From positions 21,427 to 85,426 of the forward strand of contig JBEDNN010000037.1 in the NCBI GenBank assembly GCA_041170585.1: a stretch of DNA of 64,000 bases. The letters are read 5' to 3'. Shown piece by piece: positions 28,351-37,021 of the stretch. Position numbers and translations under genes: made by a program. Every line of letters starts with the position of its first letter. Positions within the stretch are counted from its first letter, which is position 1. Below the pieces are notes generated by a model. That model was not told the origin of the DNA, did no database searches, and was given only the letters and a program-made list of their open reading frames with translations. The stretch comes from JBDLSY01 sp041170585 (lineage in GTDB: Bacteria > Pseudomonadota > Gammaproteobacteria > Burkholderiales > Burkholderiaceae_C).

Positions 28351-30471
28351 ATGATTCCTAATCAATTTGTACAAGATGTATTGGCACGAACCGATATCGT
28401 TGAACTAGTAGGACGTTATGTTACTTTGCGTAAAATGGGGGCTAGTTTTACAGGGTTATGCCCATTTCATAACGAAAAATCACCGTCATTTAGTGTAAGT
28501 CCTAGTAAACAGTTTTACTATTGTTTTGGGTGTGGAGTCAGCGGCACTGCATTAGGATTTTTAATGGAATACAGTGGTTACGCGTTCCCCGAAGCAGTAG
28601 AAGAATTGGCACGAACCGTTGGTTTAACAGTACCTACTGAAGTACGTAATAAGCATCAATCACCTGACCAAGCAGATGAGGAGTCCAATTATCGCATGCA
28701 GTTATTACAAAACAACCTGTTAGCTGCACAATTTTATAAAAAACAACTGAAACAAACATCAAATAAAGCCGTTGAATATTTAAAAAAACGCGGTGTAAGT
28801 GGTGAAATTGCAGCTAAATATGGTGTGGGATATGCCCCCAATGACTGGCAAGCTTTGAATCAAATTGCACCTAATTATCATGATGCAAGCTGGATTGATT
28901 GCGGTTTAGTCATTGAGAAAAAAAATGAACTACCCAGTAATATAGACAATCATACACCTTTGCCATCACGTCGTTATGACCGTTTTAGAGATAGAATTAT
29001 GTTTCCAATTCGTTCAACCCGTGGTGAAATTATTGGTTTTGGTGGGCGAGTTATTGATCAAGGTGAACCTAAATATTTAAATTCACCTGAAACGGCCTTA
29101 TTTAATAAAAGTCATGAGTTATATGGTTTAAATGAAGCCCGTATGGCTATTCGGGCTGCTGGATATGTTGTAGTAACTGAAGGTTATATGGACGTAATTG
29201 CTTTGGCTCAATGGGGTTTTCAGCAAACAGTGGCTACTTTGGGGACTGCTGTGGGCAGCAGCCATATACAAAAATTATTTCGCTATACCGATCATATTAT
29301 TTTTAGTTTTGACGGAGACAGTGCAGGTCGTAAAGCTGCATGGCGTGCCTTAGAGGCTAGTTTGCCTATTTTGACAGAAATACGGCGAATATCTTTTTTA
29401 TTTTTGCCTATAGAACATGACCCTGATAGTTTTGTACGTCAAGAAGGGACGCAAGCATTTCAACAGGCTATTGTCAATGCCTTGCCTTTGTCGCAAGTAT
29501 TATTAAATACACTGATTGAGCGGCATAATATTCAGTATGCTGAAGGGCGTACTGCCTTATTGCAAGAAGCAAAGCCAATGCTACAGAGTATTCAGGCAGG
29601 TATGTTACGTTTGCAATTAACGAAAGGACTGGCATATTTAACAAAAATTAGTTCGGCTGAAGTAGAGCAATTTTTAAAAGTAGATTCAAAAGTAAATTCA
29701 AAAGTAAATTCAAAAATAGATTCAAAAATAGATTCAAAAGTAAATTCTTTAGTGACTAAAAATATAGCTATTCATTCATCTCATACTGTCAATACAAACC
29801 ATGTGGAGAATAACGTTAAACGGTATGGCATTCAAGCCGTAAAAACACACTCATTGCCTTTAAAAATGCAGCTGGAAGGCGGTATCAAACAGTCTAAACC
29901 ACGATTAAGTAAAGAAGATTGGATTGCCCAACAAAAACATAATAAAACAGGCATTCGTACCAGTACAGGGGCTTTAGCCCCGCAAGCCAGTAAAGCCTAC
30001 TTATTGGCTTTAGTGTTGTTAAAAGCCCCTGAACAGTACATTTTAGCGTGTCCTTGGTTAGTAGCTTGGCGTACAGATTTAAAAAATGCTACATTAGATG
30101 AAAAAAATTTAGCGCTACTGTGCGATGCGTTAGAGTATGTACATCAAACAATACGTAACGACACTATAATGACCATAGGTGAAGCTGATATTACGCAATA
30201 CATTAGTCTGCAGGCAGAGCAAGGAAAAAGTCAAGCATTAATGGGCTGGTTACAAGCCGCTTATGCTAAAGAATCAGAGGACAGTGTGTCGCCTGCCGTA
30301 GATGACGCGGTGCGTTTAGCGGCTTATTTACGATACGTACAGTTACAGTCCTTGTGTAAGCAAGCCGCTGATAAAGTGGGTAGTTCAACAGCAGCGTTAC
30401 AAGACTATAAACATTTGAATGGCTTACTTAAACAGGCACAGGCTGCTTATGTGATTAAACCAATTGACTAA
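28351..30471 (+). CDS. dnaG: DNA primase
   Basis: The 706-aa protein has the CHC2 zinc finger (Cys37, His40, Cys58, Cys61 in GLCPFHNEK ... YYCFGCG), the primase core, a TOPRIM domain (VVVTEGYMDVIAL, FSFDGDSAGRKAAWRA) and a C-terminal DnaB-interaction domain. It is about 120 aa longer than E. coli DnaG. Part of the excess is a linker of K-V/I-D/N-S tandem repeats (about residues 446-467) from repeated 12-bp DNA, plus a variable stretch after it. The rpsU-dnaG-rpoD order is not kept. Confidence 0.96.
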   Translation: MIPNQFVQDVLARTDIVELVGRYVTLRKMGASFTGLCPFHNEKSPSFSVSPSKQFYYCFGCGVSGTALGFLMEYSGYAFPEAVEELARTVGLTVPTEVRNKHQSPDQADEESNYRMQLLQNNLLAAQFYKKQLKQTSNKAVEYLKKRGVSGEIAAKYGVGYAPNDWQALNQIAPNYHDASWIDCGLVIEKKNELPSNIDNHTPLPSRRYDRFRDRIMFPIRSTRGEIIGFGGRVIDQGEPKYLNSPETALFNKSHELYGLNEARMAIRAAGYVVVTEGYMDVIALAQWGFQQTVATLGTAVGSSHIQKLFRYTDHIIFSFDGDSAGRKAAWRALEASLPILTEIRRISFLFLPIEHDPDSFVRQEGTQAFQQAIVNALPLSQVLLNTLIERHNIQYAEGRTALLQEAKPMLQSIQAGMLRLQLTKGLAYLTKISSAEVEQFLKVDSKVNSKVNSKIDSKIDSKVNSLVTKNIAIHSSHTVNTNHVENNVKRYGIQAVKTHSLPLKMQLEGGIKQSKPRLSKEDWIAQQKHNKTGIRTSTGALAPQASKAYLLALVLLKAPEQYILACPWLVAWRTDLKNATLDEKNLALLCDALEYVHQTIRNDTIMTIGEADITQYISLQAEQGKSQALMGWLQAAYAKESEDSVSPAVDDAVRLAAYLRYVQLQSLCKQAADKVGSSTAALQDYKHLNGLLKQAQAAYVIKPID

Positions 30472-30504
30472 ATTAATGTACAGGCAGAAAATATTCTGTC
30501 CCAA

Positions 30505-30939
30505 CTAAGCCTGTTTAAAGTTGGTAGTGGCAGTAGTATTATTTACAACTTGAGAGTACTGAAGACGTTTTAAACGGCCGATTCGTTTAAATCGTTTGAG
30601 TGCCAAGGTATAACGCCTAATAAACTGTTCAGGGTATTCAGGGGTAATAATGATTCTTTTAACCATACCACGTTTTAAACGAACACAAATAAATTTATTA
30701 GATGCACGGCGGTTACATAAACGAAGAGCTACGGTATAATCTAAAGCATCGTAGCTAATCATACGAATAGATTCTATATGCTTAACGTGAACTTTATACA
30801 CTTTAAAGCGTTTAAATAAGCGAACGTAAAACACATGATTTTCTAAATGATAATCATAAAAAAAATCAAAATGGTTAATCATTAAAAACAAAATAATTGG
30901 TTTTAAAACTAACCATAGAATTAGCAATTTATAAATCAT
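30505..30939 (-). CDS. Hypothetical membrane-anchored basic protein
   Basis: The 144-aa protein has one N-terminal hydrophobic segment (LLILWLVLKPIILFLMI). A strongly basic domain follows with alternating strand-like segments (HVFYVRLFKRFKVYKVHVKHIESIRMI, FICVRLKRGMVKRIIITPEYPEQFI). The layout resembles bacterial PH-like (bPH) membrane proteins, but I cannot assign a family. It is convergent with dnaG. Confidence 0.6.
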   Translation of the reverse strand: MIYKLLILWLVLKPIILFLMINHFDFFYDYHLENHVFYVRLFKRFKVYKVHVKHIESIRMISYDALDYTVALRLCNRRASNKFICVRLKRGMVKRIIITPEYPEQFIRRYTLALKRFKRIGRLKRLQYSQVVNNTTATTNFKQA

Positions 30940-31014
30940 TGTAATTGATTACAAATAGTCATGGATTATTATAAATAACAGTAAGTGATATTGACTGCTA
31001 TTAAAATAATAAAA

Positions 31015-31935
31015 TTAAAAATTAGTTTGTGATGCTTTAACCATGGTCATAGCTGCTGTAATCATACTGCCCATATCTGAAAAATTAGCAGGTACAACTA
31101 CCGTGTTGCCTTCTTTTGCGATATTTCCAAAACTGTGTACATACTCTTGTGCAATTTTGAAGTTAATTGCTTGTAAACCGCCCGGCTGCTCAAGTGCCAT
31201 AGCTATTTTACTGATAGCTGCGGCATTGGCTTCTGCTATCATCTGAATTGAGGCTGCCTCACCTTGGGCACGATTAATCACTGCTTGCTTTTCGCCTTCA
31301 GAACGAGAAATGGCTGATTCACGTTCGCCTGACGCAATATTAATTTGTTCTTGACGACGGCCTTCAGAAGCAGCAATTAAAGCACGTTTTTGACGTTCAG
31401 CGGTAATCTGTGCTTGCATAGAATGCAAAATCTCTTTGGGGGGTGTTAAGTCTTTAATTTCATAGCGTAATACTTTAACGCCCCATGTCGTGGCTGATTC
31501 GTCAATTGCAGTAACAACACTATGGTTTATATGGCTACGCTCTTCAAAGGTTTTATCTAATTCTAAACGGCCTATGACACTACGTAAAGTAGTTTGTGCC
31601 AGTTGAGTAATTGCCATCACATAGTTACTACTCCCGTAGCTGGCTAATTTTGGGTCCGTTACTTGAAAATAGATAATACCATCTACTTGTAACTGGGTAT
31701 TGTCTTTGGTAATACAAATTTGACTAGGAACGTCTAATGCGATTTCTTTTAAAGAGTGCCGATAAGCGACTCGTTCCATAAAGGGAATGATAAAACTTAA
31801 ACCTGGTAATAATGTCCTGCTGTATCGGCCTAAGTGTTCAACAATCATTACTGTTTGTTGTGGCACTATATTGATAGATTTGAAAGCAATAAAACTTAAA
31901 ATTGCCATGAAAATAGTAGAAATAATTTCAAACAT
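31015..31935 (-). CDS. qmcA: SPFH/stomatin-family membrane protein QmcA
   Basis: The 306-aa protein has an N-terminal membrane segment (ISTIFMAILSFIAF), an SPFH/Band-7 domain (IVPQQTVMIVEHLGRYSRTL ... GVKVLRYEIKDLTPP) and an Ala/Glu-rich coiled coil (ERQKRALIAASEGRRQEQIN ... EAASIQMIAEANAAAISKI). This matches QmcA (YbbK) of E. coli. Its usual partner, an NfeD-like protein, is encoded just upstream in the same direction. Role: membrane microdomain organisation, inferred from the family. Confidence 0.92.
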   Translation of the reverse strand: MFEIISTIFMAILSFIAFKSINIVPQQTVMIVEHLGRYSRTLLPGLSFIIPFMERVAYRHSLKEIALDVPSQICITKDNTQLQVDGIIYFQVTDPKLASYGSSNYVMAITQLAQTTLRSVIGRLELDKTFEERSHINHSVVTAIDESATTWGVKVLRYEIKDLTPPKEILHSMQAQITAERQKRALIAASEGRRQEQINIASGERESAISRSEGEKQAVINRAQGEAASIQMIAEANAAAISKIAMALEQPGGLQAINFKIAQEYVHSFGNIAKEGNTVVVPANFSDMGSMITAAMTMVKASQTNF

Positions 31936-31989
31936 AATTTCTCCAAAGATAAATGTTAAAGTAAATACTAATCAATAATTAGTAAATAA

Positions 31990-32072
31990 TTAACAATAAT
32001 TAAAAATAGTTAAAAATAGTTAAAAATAATTAAAAATAGTTAAAAAATAGTTAAAAATAGTTAAAAAATAAT
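31990..32072. repeat. Tandem TTAAAAATAG-type repeat
   Basis: About eight units of TTAAAAATAG/AA (10-11 bp) fill the gap between the NfeD-like gene and qmcA, leaving almost no unique intergenic sequence. Confidence 0.88.
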
Positions 32073-32101
32073 ATTTTATATTTCGTTAATAGTGTAGCCG
32101 A

Positions 32102-32533
32102 CTACTCACCATTATAAGTGAGTAACAAAGAATTTCCTTCCATACCTACAATTTTATATAAACCTGGCTGCGGTACACAGTAGACGTGATTTTTATCATG
32201 ATTATCGATTTTAGCAGACCATTGTGAGCCACGATAGTGTACTTTTGTTAAGTAATCTAAGTTGCTTTTATGCCATTCAACAACTGTAATAATATTACCA
32301 ACATCATTTTGAACCATAGTATTGCGCTGGGCGTGAGCACGTAATAAAGGTGAACGTTTTGTTTTAATTATTTGTCTTATAAATAAAATTAATAAAAGAA
32401 TTGCTAATATAGTTCTTAATATATAAGACGTTGAATTAAACAAAAAAAATAACTCGTGAAATTGTTCTGAAGAAAAAAAGTTGCTAATTTTCAATTTAAG
32501 CGTTGTGATTCTATCAACGGTATTTATAAACAT
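32102..32533 (-). CDS. NfeD-like membrane protein
   Basis: The 143-aa protein has a hydrophobic helix (YILRTILAILLLILFI, about residues 38-53) and a C-terminal OB-fold-like domain (GNIITVVEWHKSNLDYLTKV ... GLYKIVGMEGNSLLLTYNG), as in short NfeD/YbbJ proteins. The position before qmcA supports this: YbbJ-QmcA pairs are conserved. The N-terminal region differs from YbbJ, so the assignment is moderate. Confidence 0.7.
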   Translation of the reverse strand: MFINTVDRITTLKLKISNFFSSEQFHELFFLFNSTSYILRTILAILLLILFIRQIIKTKRSPLLRAHAQRNTMVQNDVGNIITVVEWHKSNLDYLTKVHYRGSQWSAKIDNHDKNHVYCVPQPGLYKIVGMEGNSLLLTYNGE

Positions 32534-32603
32534 ACAATTAAATTACCTTAAAAATGTGACCCAAATAAAGTTACTTTACCCAAGCATAATATAATTAAAA
32601 TTA

Positions 32604-33392
32604 TTACCAAAATTGGCGTACACGGTTTAAATCATTTTCAGTATCAACGCCTGCTACGGTTGGTTTTGTCCAAGGCAATACTGCAATGCGATAGCCATGC
32701 CACAAAGCACGTAATTGTTCTAACTTTTCAACTACCTCCAATGGACTTTCAGATAGGTTAGGGTATTGTCGTAAAAAATTTGCACGATAAGCATAAATCC
32801 CAATATGCCTAAAAACAGTCGGCAGTTGTTGATGAGATATATTTGAATGATAATTTGGCTGCATTAAGCCAGTGCCAGATTGACCAATAGCGTCACGGGC
32901 AAATGGAATCGGTGCACGTGAAAAATACAGTGCCTCACCGGCTTTGTTGCAGACGACTTTAACGGCATTGGGATTAAATATATCTACAATATGATCCGAT
33001 GTTAAAGGGTGTGCCGCTGTAGCAATAGTACAGTGAGTGTGTTGGTATAAGGTATGAGCAACTGTATGAATCAGTTCAGGATCAATCATGGGCTCATCAG
33101 CTTGTACGTTCACTATAATAGATTCATTCGGTAAATTTAATAGTGCCACCGCTTGAGCTAAACGGTCTGTACCTGTTAAGTGTTCTACATCAGTCAAAAC
33201 GCAATTGAAGCCATACTGTTGTATGGTATGTGCAACTTGGGCACTGTCTACAGCAACAGTTAAACTGATTGGATTGGCTTTATTGGCTTGTTGTGCAGTT
33301 CGTACAACCAAAGGCACGCCACCTAAATCAGCTAAAATTTTATGTGGTAAACGACTAGATGATAAACGGGCAGGGATAATAATATGAAACAT
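32604..33392 (-). CDS. kdsB: 3-deoxy-manno-octulosonate cytidylyltransferase
   Basis: KdsB activates Kdo as CMP-Kdo for lipopolysaccharide core synthesis. The 262-aa protein has the nucleotidyltransferase start FHIIIPARLSSSRLPHKILA, the VQADEPMI motif, and SRAPIPFARD ... HIGIYAYRANFL. It lies 49 bases after a Trm112-like gene, reproducing the ycaR-kdsB neighbourhood of other gammaproteobacteria. Confidence 0.95.
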   Translation of the reverse strand: MFHIIIPARLSSSRLPHKILADLGGVPLVVRTAQQANKANPISLTVAVDSAQVAHTIQQYGFNCVLTDVEHLTGTDRLAQAVALLNLPNESIIVNVQADEPMIDPELIHTVAHTLYQHTHCTIATAAHPLTSDHIVDIFNPNAVKVVCNKAGEALYFSRAPIPFARDAIGQSGTGLMQPNYHSNISHQQLPTVFRHIGIYAYRANFLRQYPNLSESPLEVVEKLEQLRALWHGYRIAVLPWTKPTVAGVDTENDLNRVRQFW

Positions 33393-33441
33393 AACAAATC
33401 AAATGTTTTAAATGAATATTGTTAAAATATATTAATTATTA

Positions 33442-33642
33442 TTATTTTTCATGAAGGTGTTCTGGTTTAAGTGCTTGCACAGTTAAATCAATAGCATAAT
33501 TACGCTCTAGCATCATAATGCCATCTATGATGGGATAAGCAGTTTTTTCAATCGTACAGATTAACTGCTGTACTTTACTATCGTAGCTTAGTCTACCTTT
33601 ACAGGCAGGACAGGCTAAAATGTCTAAATATTTAGGATTCAT
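33442..33642 (-). CDS. Trm112/YcaR-like zinc-ribbon protein
   Basis: The 66-aa protein has the family pattern LDILACPACKGRL (Cys11-X2-Cys14), then QQLICTIEKTAYPIIDGIMML. Small proteins of this family are found between lpxK and kdsB; only kdsB is present here. Role in bacteria not well defined. Confidence 0.88.
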   Translation of the reverse strand: MNPKYLDILACPACKGRLSYDSKVQQLICTIEKTAYPIIDGIMMLERNYAIDLTVQALKPEHLHEK

Positions 33643-33762
33643 AAGATTTTAAATTAATTAACTTGTAATAATTGACTTGTAATATTTAATATTATTACTT
33701 GCAGTATTATTGGTACGGTTATCGTTCATTATTTATCATCTATTTTATAGTATTTAATAAAA

Positions 33763-33815
33763 TTTAGTATTTAGTATTTAGTATTTAGATAGTATCTAAC
33801 TAGATAGTATCTAAC
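33763..33815. repeat. Tandem TTTAGTA and TAGATAGTATCTAAC repeats
   Basis: A heptamer TTTAGTA repeated about 3.5 times is followed by two copies of TAGATAGTATCTAAC. They lie in the divergent promoter region between the Trm112-like gene and pheA. Confidence 0.85.
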
Positions 33816-33864
33816 AATAACATAATAATAAAATAATATTACAGTAACGTAATAATAACGCAAT

Positions 33865-34989
33865 ATGAAACAATCACTTTCTCTTGATGCCGTCAATACA
33901 TACTCTGAAAATTTAAAGCCTTTACGAGAAAAAATTGATGCTTTAGACACGGAAATTTTAAATTTAATTAATCAGCGTGCCAGTCTTGCATTGCAAATAG
34001 GTGCTAAAAAGCACGCTAAAGGTGAGTCAATTTATCGCCCCGAACGTGAAGCACAAATTTTACTAGCATTAAAAAATCGCAATGTCGGCCCTTTAAAAAC
34101 TGAAGGCTTACAAGCCATTTGGCGTGAAATTATGAGTGCCTGTAGAGCCATTGAAGCTATAACGACAGTAGCGTACTTAGGTCCAGCAGGAACTTATAGC
34201 GAACAGGCTGTTTTAAAGCAATTTGGTAGCGGGGTCTCTTTAATGCCTTGTAAAACAATTGATGCTGTTTTTCGTGCCGTAGAAGCCGATAGTGCTCAAT
34301 TTGGTATTGTTCCTGTAGAAAACTCTACAGAAGGCGTTGTCTCACGTACTTTAGATTTATTACTAACGACACCGCTATCTATTTGTGCAGAAATGGTATT
34401 ACCTATTGAACACCATTTATTAGGATTAAATGATTCTTTAAAAGGCGTTACACGTATTGTAGGCCACGCACAAGCCTTGGCTCAATGCCAAGCTTGGTTA
34501 GCTGAATATACCCCAAATATTCAAATACAAGCAGTTACTAGCAATGGTGAAGGGGCTCGTTTAGCCAGTGTAGATCCTTGTACTGCTGCGTTGGCAGGGA
34601 GCACAGCACAATCATTGTACAACTTAAAAATAATACACCCTTGCGTACAAGATGATATTAATAATCGCACACGGTTTGTAGTGATCGGGACTCATCTGAC
34701 ACAACCAAGTATTAATAGCCTTGTTAAAGATCAAACCAGTCTGATTGTTTCTGTAGATAACAATGCTGGAGCAGTGTATGCTATGTTAAAACCACTGGCT
34801 GATCATGGCGTTAATATGACACGATTAGAATCGCGTCCAGCGCGTACGGGTTCTTGGGAGTATTATTTTTATATTGATATTGCTGGACATGCACTCACGC
34901 CTAGTGTTACGGCTGCTTTGCTGTCATTAAAAAATGTAACTGCTTTTTATAAACTACTAGGTTCGTACCCTTTAAGTGTTACTCCATAA
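33865..34989 (+). CDS. pheA: Chorismate mutase / prephenate dehydratase
   Basis: This bifunctional P-protein makes phenylpyruvate for phenylalanine. The 374 aa comprise an AroQ chorismate mutase domain (about 15-98, LREKIDALDTEILNLINQRA), prephenate dehydratase (about 104-285, VAYLGPAGTYSEQAV ... NNRTRFVVIG), and a C-terminal ACT domain for Phe feedback (MTRLESRPARTGSWEYYFYI). I see no attenuator-like leader peptide. Genes normally beside it (serC, aroF/tyrA) are absent. Confidence 0.96.
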   Translation: MKQSLSLDAVNTYSENLKPLREKIDALDTEILNLINQRASLALQIGAKKHAKGESIYRPEREAQILLALKNRNVGPLKTEGLQAIWREIMSACRAIEAITTVAYLGPAGTYSEQAVLKQFGSGVSLMPCKTIDAVFRAVEADSAQFGIVPVENSTEGVVSRTLDLLLTTPLSICAEMVLPIEHHLLGLNDSLKGVTRIVGHAQALAQCQAWLAEYTPNIQIQAVTSNGEGARLASVDPCTAALAGSTAQSLYNLKIIHPCVQDDINNRTRFVVIGTHLTQPSINSLVKDQTSLIVSVDNNAGAVYAMLKPLADHGVNMTRLESRPARTGSWEYYFYIDIAGHALTPSVTAALLSLKNVTAFYKLLGSYPLSVTP

Positions 34990-35020
34990 TTTTTTAGAAA
35001 TTTACGCTTTAAACTAAAAA

Positions 35021-35053
35021 ATAAGATACAAATAAGATACAAATAAGATACAA
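35021..35053. repeat. 11-bp tandem repeat upstream of phaR
   Basis: ATAAGATACAA is present three times in tandem, ending 31 bases before the phaR start codon. Confidence 0.92.
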
Positions 35054-35084
35054 AATATAGAATATTTTAAATAACTCAGTCATT

Positions 35085-35678
35085 ATGCTTCCTAATAATA
35101 AAATAGATTCGTTAAATAGAGCTACGCCTCAAACAGACTGCAAATCAATTCGTTTAATTAAAAAATACCCTAATCGCCGTTTATATGATACTAAAACCAG
35201 TACTTATATTACTTTAGAAGATATTCGTAATTTTGTAGTTTCCAGTGAAAAAATTCAGGTTATTGATGCCAAAACAGGTGAAAATTTAACACGGAGTGTT
35301 TATTTACAAATTGTGCTAGAAGCCGAAGCAGGTGGCGAACCCTTATTTACTGAAGATGCCTTAATTTGTATGATTCGTTTTTATGGCAATACTTTTCAGG
35401 GGACTATCGGTAGTTTTTTAGAAAAAAATATACGTGCTTTTTTAGAGGTTCAAATAAAACTACAAGAACAAAATAAATTATTATTAACAGCAAAAATGTA
35501 TCACCCAGATGTTTGGATAAATTTGTTGAGTACACCTAATTCAGCAACTCAAACGATGGTGGGAACTTATTTAGAACATAGTAAGCAGGCATTCTCACAA
35601 ATGCAAGAAGCGTTGCAGGTACAGACTTTGGCTTTATTTACTTCGTTTAGTACTGGTGAACCCTCTAAATCAGACTAG
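35085..35678 (+). CDS. phaR: Polyhydroxyalkanoate synthesis repressor PhaR
   Basis: The 197-aa protein has the PHB/PHA accumulation regulator DNA-binding domain (IRLIKKYPNRRLYDTKTSTY, about 21-80) and the following PHB_acc domain (FYGNTFQGTIGSFLEKNIRA). PhaR represses phasin genes until PHA granules titrate it. The phaC/phaB genes are not in this window, but the gene suggests carbon storage as PHA. Confidence 0.9.
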   Translation: MLPNNKIDSLNRATPQTDCKSIRLIKKYPNRRLYDTKTSTYITLEDIRNFVVSSEKIQVIDAKTGENLTRSVYLQIVLEAEAGGEPLFTEDALICMIRFYGNTFQGTIGSFLEKNIRAFLEVQIKLQEQNKLLLTAKMYHPDVWINLLSTPNSATQTMVGTYLEHSKQAFSQMQEALQVQTLALFTSFSTGEPSKSD

Positions 35679-35744
35679 TTCAGACTAATAAATAGAGACT
35701 TAGCAAATAGGGTGTGCGATTAGTACAAAAGACATATGAGCATA

Positions 35745-36197
35745 CTATTCTCTATGCCCGTGTTTCATCAAGCGTGATTGTTCACGTTTCCAATCGCGTT
35801 CAGCATCTGCATCACGTTTGTCATGTAATTTTTTACCTTTAGCCAAACCTAACTCTAACTTAATACGGCTGTTTTTATAATGTAAATTTAAAGGCACTAA
35901 AGTAAAACCAGCGCGTTCTACTTTACCAATTAATTTATCAATTTCAGCTTTATGCAATAACAGTTTGCGTGTTCTTGTGGGTTCAGGTATCACATGCGTA
36001 CTGGCTTGAGGCATAGCAGTGATATGCCCATTAAGCCAAAATAGCTCACCATCACGAATCACAATATGGCTTTCTTTGATTGCACCACGCCCACCACGAA
36101 TGGCTTTAACTTCCCAGCCCAGTAGGACAATGCCTGCTTCATAGCGGTCTTCAATAAAAAATTCGTGGGTAGCTTTACGGTTGTTAATGATACTCAT
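35745..36197 (-). CDS. smpB: SsrA-binding protein
   Basis: SmpB binds tmRNA for ribosome rescue. The 150-aa protein is standard: [38 protein letters not shown] and a basic C-terminal tail ([20 protein letters not shown]). The ssrA gene itself is not nearby. Confidence 0.96.
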   Translation of the reverse strand: MSIINNRKATHEFFIEDRYEAGIVLLGWEVKAIRGGRGAIKESHIVIRDGELFWLNGHITAMPQASTHVIPEPTRTRKLLLHKAEIDKLIGKVERAGFTLVPLNLHYKNSRIKLELGLAKGKKLHDKRDADAERDWKREQSRLMKHGHRE

Positions 36198-36255
36198 AAT
36201 GTATGTGTAATTGTATGTATAGTGGTATAGGTAATAATATACTCAATGCATATAT

Positions 36256-36963
36256 TCAATGCACTGCTGGGACAAGTTGTCCATTGACCATGCGGTAAGC
36301 AATATCGCATTGTTTTGCTAATAATTCATCATGGGTTACTAATACTAAAGCAGTGCCATTTTGTACGGTTAATTCTAAAAATAAATCAAATACTTTAGCT
36401 GCATTGTCTTGGTCTAAATTGCCCGTTGGTTCATCGGCTAATATTAATTGTGGCTGCCCAACTAAAGCTCTAGCGACTGCGACTCGTTGGCGTTCACCCC
36501 CACTTAATTGGGCAGGAATATGGTTTGCCCGTTGAGATAGCCCAACACTATTTAAGCAATGTAATGCCTGTTGATGTGCTTCTTTAAGGGATAAACCACG
36601 CCAACGTAAAGGCATAGCTACATTTTCTAAAGCAGTAAATTCGGGTAATAAATGGTGAAATTGGTAAACAAAGCCTACCCGTGCATTGCGTTCTTTAGCA
36701 CGTTTAGTTTCATTCAAATCAGCAGATGACCAGTTTAAATCACCAATACATATATTGCCCGTATCTGGGGTATCTAACCCACCTAATAAATGTAATAAAG
36801 TACTTTTTCCTGAACCAGACGCACCTAATATAGCGACTCGTTGGCCTATCGCGACTGTTAAGCAAATATTATTTAATACATGAATAATTTTACCGCCTTC
36901 CATATATGTTTTACATACGTGTTCAATATTTAGGGCAGGTAAATGGGTTGATGAACTTGACAT
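36256..36963 (-). CDS. lolD: Lipoprotein-releasing ABC ATPase LolD
   Basis: The 235-aa ATPase has Walker A GASGSGKST, FVYQFHHLLPEFTALENVAMP (the LolD-typical Q-loop), LSGGERQRVAVARAL and ADEPTGNLD. It lies 58 bases after the LolC/E-type permease on the same strand, and powers release of outer-membrane lipoproteins to LolA. Confidence 0.94.
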   Translation of the reverse strand: MSSSSTHLPALNIEHVCKTYMEGGKIIHVLNNICLTVAIGQRVAILGASGSGKSTLLHLLGGLDTPDTGNICIGDLNWSSADLNETKRAKERNARVGFVYQFHHLLPEFTALENVAMPLRWRGLSLKEAHQQALHCLNSVGLSQRANHIPAQLSGGERQRVAVARALVGQPQLILADEPTGNLDQDNAAKVFDLFLELTVQNGTALVLVTHDELLAKQCDIAYRMVNGQLVPAVH

Positions 36964-37021
36964 AGAGGCAGTTTAAACAGTTAGTTAAATAGTATAGTAA
37001 CAATAAAATTATTCATACCCG

